Origin: Vibrio sp. RE86
GTDB lineage: Bacteria; Pseudomonadota; Gammaproteobacteria; Enterobacterales; Vibrionaceae
Reading direction: 5' to 3'
NCBI RefSeq assembly: GCF_013114545.1
Contig: NZ_VTXI01000010.1
Span: 62,001-126,000, forward strand
DNA length: 64,000 nucleotides
Below are positions 57,784 through 64,000 of the stretch, in pieces. Position 1 is the stretch's first letter. Every line of letters begins with the position of its first letter. Under the pieces are notes generated by a model. The model ran no database searches. It was given only the letters and a program-made list of their open reading frames with translations, and was not told the origin of the DNA. Both the position numbers and the translations under genes were made by a program.

Positions 57784-58190
57784 ATATCTTTAAGTTTTGT
57801 AGTTTTAAATTTCATTTCATGTCAATAAATAAAATTAAAAAATATTATTTAAGCTTAAGATTGTCTCAAAGTTAATAATCAGCAATCTAGTTTCTTAAAT
57901 TAGAGACTAAGGTTTTAGTTGAATGTTTCTTGTCTTCTCATCTTGGTTTTTGCGATCGTCATATCACTGCATAGTGAAAGTAATAATAGTTTTATAAAAT
58001 AACTTTATTGTTTTTCTAGGCGTGTTAAATCTTATTTTGTTTATCAAAAATGAGACTTTACTTTCCACTCGGTTATATTTAAAAATGAGACTGTCTTCTC
58101 TAGAAAATGAGACGGCTTTTTTATTGTCTGAAATGTAAATTAACCAAGTCTTATCTAACGTAAAAGATAGGGATATAAGCGTAGCTAAAT
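57784..58190 (+). promoter_or_regulatory. A+T-rich regulatory region of the exopolysaccharide operon
   Basis: About 400 bases without a supportable gene, strongly A+T-rich. AAAATGAGAC occurs three times in the same direction at 58047-58056, 58082-58091 and 58104-58113 (spacing 35 and 22 bases), 78 to 144 bases before the first gene. These are candidate sites for an activator or repressor of the operon. A sequence GCGTAGC at 58179-58185 resembles, but does not match, the RfaH ops element. Confidence 0.55.
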
Positions 58191-59600
58191 ATGGACATAA
58201 CAACGTACAGTAAGGTTAAATTTGGGGAAGAAGAGTCAAGTGCGCTCTATCGAATTGTCGATGGAGTGGTAATTATTGCATCTCTAATCTTAATCTCCTT
58301 AATATATTTGGGGACAATATCAAAAGTTTATATAGTGTCAGGTTTTTTGTCTGCTCTACTATTTGTGTTCTTTGCTGAGCAATCTGGTCTCTACAGATAT
58401 AATGGAGTATTTGCCCAAAGACATGAACTAAAGAATATTCTTGGGGTTTGGATGCAAACTTTGCTCGTGTTGCTACTGTTTGCCTTCTTTACGAAATGGA
58501 CAGAAATACACTCGCGCGTTGTTGTTACCGCTTGGATGGTGGCTACGCCTTTAACTCTTATTACATGCCGATTAGCGGGCAACCAAATGCTTCGCTCTCA
58601 TTACAAAAAATATCAATATAAGCAGAAAGCTATTATCGTTGGTGTTTCTAACGCAGGTATTAGATTAGCGAAGGATATGATGGCAGATAAGTCGTCAAAT
58701 CTTGAGTTCGTTGGTTTTTATGATGATAGAGAGCCGAAACGTCTACCTGCTGAAGGCTTAATTAAACCGATTCTTGGTTCGATATCTGATTCGGTCAACA
58801 AAGCAAAGAACCGAGAAGTTAGGCATGTCTACGTAGCGCTGCCGATGGGTGAAGTAAAGCGCGTAAAAGATGTCGTAAACATGTTCTCAGACACCACTGC
58901 ACGCGTCTACTTAATCCCTGACATCTACACTTACGAGCTCATGCAAGCTCGTTGGAGAACAATCGGAAATAGCCCAACAATCAGCGTTCAAGACACCCCG
59001 TTTTACGGTCTTGCAAGTGTTGTTAAACGAATGGAAGACATTGTTTTGGGGGCGCTCATCACTTTGATGATAAGCCCAGTCTTATTGTTCGTCGCGATTG
59101 GTGTGAAGCTCTCTAGCCCTGGTCCAATTATCTTCAAGCAGCTCAGGTATGGTTTAGATGGTCAAGCAATTGAGGTCTGGAAGTTTCGCTCTATGAGGGC
59201 TACTGATAATGGCCCTGTTGTTAAGCAAGCAACGAAAAATGATCCTCGAGTGACAGAGTTTGGTGCATTTATCAGAAGAACCTCGCTAGATGAATTACCT
59301 CAATTTATTAATGTTATTCAAGGGCGAATGTCTATTGTCGGCCCAAGACCACACGCGGTAGCGCATAACGAAGAGTATAGAACGATCGTTGATAAATACA
59401 TGTTAAGACACAAAGTGAAACCTGGTATTACAGGTCTAGCTCAGGTCAACGGCTATCGAGGCGAAACAGACACACTAGATAAAATGGAAAAACGCGTCGA
59501 GTACGATCTCAGATATATACAAAACTGGAGTTTAATGCTCGATATTAAAGTGATTTTTCTAACCATATTTAAAGGTTTTGTCGGCAAGACAGCTTACTAA
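58191..59600 (+). CDS. Undecaprenyl-phosphate sugar phosphotransferase (WbaP/WcaJ-type initiating enzyme)
   Basis: A 469-residue membrane enzyme that starts exopolysaccharide synthesis by moving a hexose-1-phosphate onto undecaprenyl phosphate. It has four or five N-terminal helices (about residues 20-130), a central CoA-binding-like Rossmann unit (KAIIVGVSNAGIRLAKDMM near 150), another helix (ALITLMISPVLLFVAIGVKLSS near 285) and the catalytic block KFRSMRATDNGP, FIRRTSLDELPQFINVIQGRMSIVGPRP (about 330-390) with KPGITGLAQVNGYRG. The sugar, usually glucose or galactose, is not told by sequence. It is the first gene of the operon. No clear ribosome-binding site precedes ATG 58191. Confidence 0.94.
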   Translation: MDITTYSKVKFGEEESSALYRIVDGVVIIASLILISLIYLGTISKVYIVSGFLSALLFVFFAEQSGLYRYNGVFAQRHELKNILGVWMQTLLVLLLFAFFTKWTEIHSRVVVTAWMVATPLTLITCRLAGNQMLRSHYKKYQYKQKAIIVGVSNAGIRLAKDMMADKSSNLEFVGFYDDREPKRLPAEGLIKPILGSISDSVNKAKNREVRHVYVALPMGEVKRVKDVVNMFSDTTARVYLIPDIYTYELMQARWRTIGNSPTISVQDTPFYGLASVVKRMEDIVLGALITLMISPVLLFVAIGVKLSSPGPIIFKQLRYGLDGQAIEVWKFRSMRATDNGPVVKQATKNDPRVTEFGAFIRRTSLDELPQFINVIQGRMSIVGPRPHAVAHNEEYRTIVDKYMLRHKVKPGITGLAQVNGYRGETDTLDKMEKRVEYDLRYIQNWSLMLDIKVIFLTIFKGFVGKTAY

Positions 59601-59617
59601 TAATAGAAAGGAATCTT

Positions 59618-60196
59618 GTGAGTAATATTATTAAGTTAATACTGCTGGTTATTTCAGCGGTAGGGAATTCTTACGCTTATTCCAAAGGAAATAGCATAGG
59701 TGATTACGTCGTATCACCCGGTGATGTAATTAATATTACCGTTTACGGTGAAAGTGATTTATCGATCGAAAAATTGCACGTAGATACGCGAGAAGTCATC
59801 GAATTTCCTTATTTAGGTGATCTGTCAACGCGTAAGAGAACTCTTAATGAAATACAGCGAGAGATTACCTCAGGACTAAAAGGGTCTGTATTGATAAACC
59901 CGAAAGTTGCCGTAACGATTGAACGATACCGAAATATCTATGTGAACGGAGTCGTAAATCGTCCTGGTGCTTTTGAGTGGCAACCTGGATTAACGGTTGA
60001 AAAAGCGGTGTCTTTAGCTGGTGGCTTTACTGCGAGATACAAAAAAACGCGTGATATCTACCTGACAAGAGAGAACGACTTAAAAGGGCTTAAAGGAAAT
60101 GAACTAGAAACGTTTCTGAAAGATCAAGAAGAGGTATCTCTTACAGAGTCCGTTGGCCCTGGTGACACGATTTATGTTGTCAGTTCATTGTTTTAA
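59618..60196 (+). CDS. Short Wza-like polysaccharide export protein
   Basis: A 192-residue protein with a signal peptide (LIKLILLVISAVGNSYA-type, residues 4-21), a Poly_export domain (DYVVSPGDVINITVYGESDLS, EIQREITSGLKGSVLINPKVAVTIERY) and one SLBB domain (IYVNGVVNRPGAFEWQPGLTVEKAVSLAGG). It has no lipobox Cys and no C-terminal outer-membrane helix, so it is about half of Wza (379 residues). It starts at GTG 59618 after AGGA. It may form the periplasmic part of the export channel, with another protein making the outer-membrane pore. Confidence 0.92.
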   Translation: MSNIIKLILLVISAVGNSYAYSKGNSIGDYVVSPGDVINITVYGESDLSIEKLHVDTREVIEFPYLGDLSTRKRTLNEIQREITSGLKGSVLINPKVAVTIERYRNIYVNGVVNRPGAFEWQPGLTVEKAVSLAGGFTARYKKTRDIYLTRENDLKGLKGNELETFLKDQEEVSLTESVGPGDTIYVVSSLF

Positions 60197-60225
60197 GAAA
60201 GTAGAGATAGACGGTAGATATACTC

Positions 60226-62457
60226 ATGCAAATGTCATCAGCCAATGAGAAAAAACTCATTCCTGAAGAGGCTTTAGATCTAACAAAGTACCTTCAGTTG
60301 ATTAAAAATAACTGGTTTAAAATAACGCTTTTCTCTGCTCTCGCGACCGCGTTAGCCATACTCGTCGTTTTTTCAATTACACCAAAATTCCAAGCAACGT
60401 CGATTTTGATGATCGAAGCCGAAACGACCAATGCGGTCTCAATTGAAGAAGTGGTTGGAATTGATTCTAACAAAAAGGAATATTATCAGACTCAATTTGA
60501 GATTCTAAAGTCATATCAAATTGGTGAACGTGTAATCGAAGAATTAGAGTTGGAACTTTTGCCTGAGTTCAATCCATCATTGACGCCCGACAAGTCGTTG
60601 TTGGCAAAATTGAAATCCATGCCATTTTTTCAAGCGTATCGTGGTGAAGAGAATCAACAAAGCGCGGTAGTCGACGAAGTGGTTCGCCAAAGGGCCTTGT
60701 CTATTTTCGCAAGTCAGCTGCGAATCTCACCGATCAGAAATACACAGCTAGTAAAGATCAGCTTCACGTCTGAAGATGCAGCATTGGCTGCTCAGATTTC
60801 AAACGCTGTCGGTGAAGCGTACATACAAATGAACGTTGAATCGAGACTTGCGGCAACCATGAACGCTTCAGTATGGATAAGCAATCGTCTTGAAGAACTT
60901 GAAGGTGAATTGGCACGCTCAGAACAGCGATTGACGGACTACTTGAATCAAGAGCAACTGATTGACGACAGTGGTATTGATGCGTTGGCGAGTTCAGAGA
61001 TTAGTAACCTAAGCGCTAGACTTGCAGAAGTTAACGATCGACGCATTGAAGTAGAGTCAGCTTATAGCTCTATTCGAAGAGGTAAAAACTTAGACGTCGC
61101 GACTATTGCCTCAATACCGACCATTTCGACCCACCCTCAAGTTGTCGAAATTAGAAAACTAAAAGTTGCTGTTGAGAAAAACGTTCAAGAACTGTCTCTA
61201 CGCTATGGCCCTAAGCATGAAAAGATGCAGCAAGCGCGCGCACAACTTGACTCAATTGACAGACAGTCCAGAGAACTCGTTAATCAGCTGATTAAAGGTA
61301 TGGCGAAGGAACTATCAGCTTTAAAGGCGCAAGAGCAGTTACTCGCGAAAGAGCTGAGTGTCAAAAAGGGAGCATTTCAATCAATTGCAGCGAAAAAGCA
61401 ACGCTATGAGTCATTAAAGCGTGAGGTTGAAACTAACCGCCAAGTATTAGGTCTGTTCCTTACTAGGCAGAAAGAAACAACCGCAACGAGTGACTTCCAA
61501 GCTGCCAACGCGCGCTTTACTGACTACGCGCGAATTCCGCTTCTTCCAATCAAACCGAATAAGAAAATGATTGTAATGGCAGCATTTGTTGGCTCAATCG
61601 TGTTCGCTATTGTTTTGGTATTGGTTACGGATGCTATGAGAAGCAGCGTAGCATCGGCTAAAGAGTTTGAGGAGCGTTTTGGTCTTGTGCCGCTGGGGAG
61701 TGTTCCTCAGATCGATAGTAAACGCTTTAAAAAGAGAGATCTCGATAATACCGTCTTCTTTGATGGAGATATGTTGCCTTTTAGCGAATCGATTCGCTCC
61801 ATTCGAACAGCTTTGTCTCTAAGTACATTTAATACGGGTAAAAAGCGATTGGCGATTACATCATCTTTGCCCAGCGAGGGCAAAACAACGTGTTCGATTA
61901 ACCTAGCAATGGCGTTTGCAAAAGTTGAGAGGGTACTTTTGATCGATTGTGATTTGAGAAAGCCAGCTGTTTCAGAGCGTTTCGGACTTAAAAAATATCA
62001 GCAAGGTCTAACTAATCATCTCTTGATGGGAACCAACTTAGATGAATGCTTGATTACTGACGAAAAGTCGGGCGTAACGATCTTACCCGCGGGAATGCTA
62101 ACTCCTAACCCCCAAGAGCTTCTGAGCTCATGCAAATTTAAGAATTTGATGGCGACATTAGAAGCGAAGTTTGATCGAATCATTATTGATACGCCGCCAA
62201 CGTTGGTTGTTAGCGACTCGATGATTATCAGTAAGTTAGTTGGTGGCGTTGTCATTGTGGCAAAAGCCAACTCGACAAGTATTTCTAATATTCGCAATAC
62301 GTTTGCTAAGCATATTGCTCACGACATTACCATTGATGGCGTAGTAGTAAATCAAGTGTCGCAGAGAAAACTGAAGGAAGAATACGGTTACGGTGGCTAT
62401 GGAAAATATGGAGCTTACGGAACGTACGGTGAGAACCACCTAGCAGAACAAGCATAA
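60226..62457 (+). CDS. Wzc-like polysaccharide co-polymerase with BY-type tyrosine kinase
   Basis: A 743-residue inner-membrane protein. A Wzz domain with membrane helices at about 33-52 and 447-468 flanks a periplasmic coiled-coil hairpin. The cytoplasmic kinase has Walker A SSLPSEGKTTCSINLA near 546, Walker A' LLIDCDLRKP near 575 and Walker B IIIDTPP near 650, and ends in a tyrosine cluster (EEYGYGGYGKYGAYGTYG, about 718-735) for autophosphorylation. It controls chain length and export with the Wza-like protein before it. It lies 29 bases after that gene. ATG 60226 or 60232 is the start. Confidence 0.95.
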   Translation: MQMSSANEKKLIPEEALDLTKYLQLIKNNWFKITLFSALATALAILVVFSITPKFQATSILMIEAETTNAVSIEEVVGIDSNKKEYYQTQFEILKSYQIGERVIEELELELLPEFNPSLTPDKSLLAKLKSMPFFQAYRGEENQQSAVVDEVVRQRALSIFASQLRISPIRNTQLVKISFTSEDAALAAQISNAVGEAYIQMNVESRLAATMNASVWISNRLEELEGELARSEQRLTDYLNQEQLIDDSGIDALASSEISNLSARLAEVNDRRIEVESAYSSIRRGKNLDVATIASIPTISTHPQVVEIRKLKVAVEKNVQELSLRYGPKHEKMQQARAQLDSIDRQSRELVNQLIKGMAKELSALKAQEQLLAKELSVKKGAFQSIAAKKQRYESLKREVETNRQVLGLFLTRQKETTATSDFQAANARFTDYARIPLLPIKPNKKMIVMAAFVGSIVFAIVLVLVTDAMRSSVASAKEFEERFGLVPLGSVPQIDSKRFKKRDLDNTVFFDGDMLPFSESIRSIRTALSLSTFNTGKKRLAITSSLPSEGKTTCSINLAMAFAKVERVLLIDCDLRKPAVSERFGLKKYQQGLTNHLLMGTNLDECLITDEKSGVTILPAGMLTPNPQELLSSCKFKNLMATLEAKFDRIIIDTPPTLVVSDSMIISKLVGGVVIVAKANSTSISNIRNTFAKHIAHDITIDGVVVNQVSQRKLKEEYGYGGYGKYGAYGTYGENHLAEQA

Positions 62458-62519
62458 CGAACCCCCATCTGTGATGAAGGTTGTCGTCACAGCAGTTTAC
62501 TAATACTGAGCTTAATATT

Positions 62520-63644
62520 ATGGAAAATAAGAAGATTCTAACGGTTTTTGGTACGAGGCCAGAAGCTATCAAGATGGCGCCTTTAGTACATGCACTCAAC
62601 AGTGATGATAGATTCGATGCACGTTGCTGTGTTACTGCACAGCATAGAGAGATGCTTGATCAAGTTTTGGAGTTATTCGAGATCAAACCCGATTATGACT
62701 TGAACTTAATGAAAGCAGGGCAGACGTTAAATCAAGTCACATCCCGTATTCTTACAGAGATAAAACCTGTACTCGAAGAGTTCAAGCCTGATGTCATTCT
62801 AGTGCATGGTGATACCGCGACAACATTTGCAGCAAGCCTTGCCGCGTATTATGAACAAATACCTGTGGGTCATGTAGAAGCAGGCTTACGTACTAACGAC
62901 ATCTATTCACCTTGGCCCGAAGAAGCGAATCGCAAATTGACGGGGGCATTGACCCAATATCACTTTGCACCGACAGAGACTTCGAGAGCGAACCTTCTGC
63001 GTGAAAACATTGCTAAAGAGTCAGTATGTATCACGGGAAATACAGTGATTGATGCACTTTTGATGGTTAAAGACAAAATTGATACTGACAAGGGACTTGA
63101 GGCAGAGCTATCTCAATTGTTCCCGTTTTTAGATACCAGTAAGAAATTAGTGCTGGTTACGGGCCATCGCAGAGAAAGTTTTGGTGGAGGCTTCGAACGA
63201 ATCTGTCAGGCATTAGCACACGTAGCTAAGGCACATGATGATATTCAAGTCGTTTATCCAGTCCACTTAAACCCAAATGTGCGAGAGCCCGTTAACCGCA
63301 TCTTGAACGATGTAGACAACATACATTTGGTAGAGCCTCAGCAGTATTTGCCTTTCATTTATCTCATGAGCCGAGCGCATATCATTTTGACCGATTCAGG
63401 TGGTATTCAAGAAGAAGCGCCATCTTTAGGTAAGCCTGTTCTAGTTATGCGTGATACGACCGAGCGCCCTGAAGCTGTCGCTGCAGGAACAGTGAAACTT
63501 GTTGGTACCGATGTAGACAAGATTGTGACTGGCTTAGAAGCATTGCTAACGGACCAAGAGTCTTACGAAAAAATGAGCTTTGCCCATAACCCATATGGTG
63601 ATGGGCAAGCGTGCCAACGAATTTTGAATGAATTAGCTAAATAG
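62520..63644 (+). CDS. wecB: UDP-N-acetylglucosamine 2-epimerase (non-hydrolysing)
   Basis: A 374-residue enzyme that converts UDP-GlcNAc to UDP-ManNAc. Family residues are present: [16 protein letters not shown] (Lys near 15), [18 protein letters not shown] (Asp near 95), [25 protein letters not shown] (Glu near 117, then Arg), [13 protein letters not shown] (His near 213) and [30 protein letters not shown] choose ATG 62520; an in-frame TTG 62481 lies upstream with no support. With wecC next, the polysaccharide or a shared glycan contains ManNAc or ManNAcA. Confidence 0.97.
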   Translation: MENKKILTVFGTRPEAIKMAPLVHALNSDDRFDARCCVTAQHREMLDQVLELFEIKPDYDLNLMKAGQTLNQVTSRILTEIKPVLEEFKPDVILVHGDTATTFAASLAAYYEQIPVGHVEAGLRTNDIYSPWPEEANRKLTGALTQYHFAPTETSRANLLRENIAKESVCITGNTVIDALLMVKDKIDTDKGLEAELSQLFPFLDTSKKLVLVTGHRRESFGGGFERICQALAHVAKAHDDIQVVYPVHLNPNVREPVNRILNDVDNIHLVEPQQYLPFIYLMSRAHIILTDSGGIQEEAPSLGKPVLVMRDTTERPEAVAAGTVKLVGTDVDKIVTGLEALLTDQESYEKMSFAHNPYGDGQACQRILNELAK

Positions 63645-63660
63645 TTAAACGGATTAAATT

Positions 63661-64000
63661 ATGTCTTTTCAAACAGTGTCAGTTTTTGGTTTAGGTTATA
63701 TAGGTTTACCTACGGCAGCCGTTATTGCTTCACGCGGAATCAATGTTGTTGGTGTTGATGTTAATCAACATGCTGTCGATACCATTAATGCGGGTGATAT
63801 TCATATTGTTGAACCCGATTTAGATATCGCGGTAAGAAGTGCGGTCAATGTAGGTAAGCTAAGAGCGACCACTGTGGCAGAGAATGCGGATGCGTTCATG
63901 GTGGCGGTACCGACCCCATTTAAAGGTGAAGATCATGAGCCTGATCTTTCATACATCGAGTCCGCTGCCAAGGCGATTGCTCCAGTTCTAGAGAAAGGTA
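63661..64000 (+). CDS. wecC: UDP-N-acetyl-D-mannosamine dehydrogenase, 3' part outside the window
   Basis: The first 113 codons of a UDP-sugar dehydrogenase are visible before the window ends. They show the NAD site VSVFGLGYIGLPTAAVIASRG (residues 6-26), GVDVNQHAVDTINAG, HIVEPDLD and the VPTPFKGEDHEPDLSYIESAAKAI segment typical of WecC. It oxidises UDP-ManNAc to UDP-ManNAcA with NAD. It starts 16 bases after wecB and is the next step of the same pathway. Activity cannot be checked since the catalytic Cys lies outside. Confidence 0.93.
   Translation, partial: MSFQTVSVFGLGYIGLPTAAVIASRGINVVGVDVNQHAVDTINAGDIHIVEPDLDIAVRSAVNVGKLRATTVAENADAFMVAVPTPFKGEDHEPDLSYIESAAKAIAPVLEKG

Noticed and set aside
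58170..58190. Possible RfaH ops/JUMPstart element before the exopolysaccharide operon
   Set aside because: The sequence reads GCGTAGC and lacks the second G of GGCGGTAGC; the wider JUMPstart pattern is also absent.

Overview
The window reads as chromosomal DNA of a Vibrio, or a very close relative. The gene products look typical of that genus: an OmpU/OmpT-type porin, DUF3332 and DUF6279 lipoproteins, DUF3010 and DUF3297 proteins, a ViuB-type siderophore-interacting protein, and many GGDEF, HD-GYP and chemotaxis proteins. The species cannot be fixed from the sequence alone. Genes are densely packed on both strands. I found no tRNA, rRNA, CRISPR array, transposase or prophage gene, so this is ordinary chromosome with an exopolysaccharide locus at the right end.

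Layout. 1-2.8 kb: the start of a HAMP-domain sensor (cut by the window edge), a periplasmic amino-acid-binding-type protein and an endonuclease/exonuclease/phosphatase-family membrane protein. 2.6-4.7 kb: a Fur-box-controlled FagA-like/FumC pair. 4.8-12.8 kb: redox and detoxification genes: YghU, a HAD phosphatase, a 3-hydroxyisobutyrate-dehydrogenase-like enzyme, KatG with an OxyR-type site, and a GST/CurA operon with its TetR regulator and two matching operators. 12.8-23.6 kb: two diguanylate cyclases, a DEAD-box helicase with YqfB, an OsmC protein, a repeat-containing exported protein and a large RluA-family pseudouridine synthase. 23.8-33.6 kb: two LysR regulators, a siderophore-interacting protein, a LysE/Lrp divergent pair, a porin, a chemotaxis receptor, guaC with an unusual leader, cytochrome b561 and DUF3297. 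33.7-41.1 kb: two AraC regulators around a diguanylate cyclase, then a four-gene HlyD/DUF2955/AI-2E-family/K+ channel operon. 42.1-52.2 kb: a phosphorelay block: an HD-GYP response regulator with a 1631-residue BvgS-like kinase, facing a second hybrid kinase with its own response regulator. 52.4-57.6 kb: a Sel1 protein, an MscS channel, DUF3010, a DUF6279 lipoprotein, a TauE/SafE permease and a small membrane protein. 58.2-64.0 kb: the start of an exopolysaccharide operon (initiating sugar-phosphate transferase, short Wza-like protein, Wzc-like kinase, wecB, wecC).

How the parts may work together. Three GGDEF proteins and an HD-GYP protein lie upstream of a polysaccharide operon, which fits c-di-GMP-linked control of surface polysaccharide; this is inference from gene content. 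The most unusual signals are in RNA leaders: a duplicated 14-base stem-loop core ahead of guaC, where the first copy is an intrinsic terminator at the predicted transcription start; a perfect hairpin that hides the ribosome-binding site of the TPR-GAF-GGDEF gene; and a 10-bp stem ending one base before the start codon of the DEAD-box helicase. A 39-bp palindromic TetR operator and three AAAATGAGAC repeats ahead of the polysaccharide operon are the clearest DNA-level signals.
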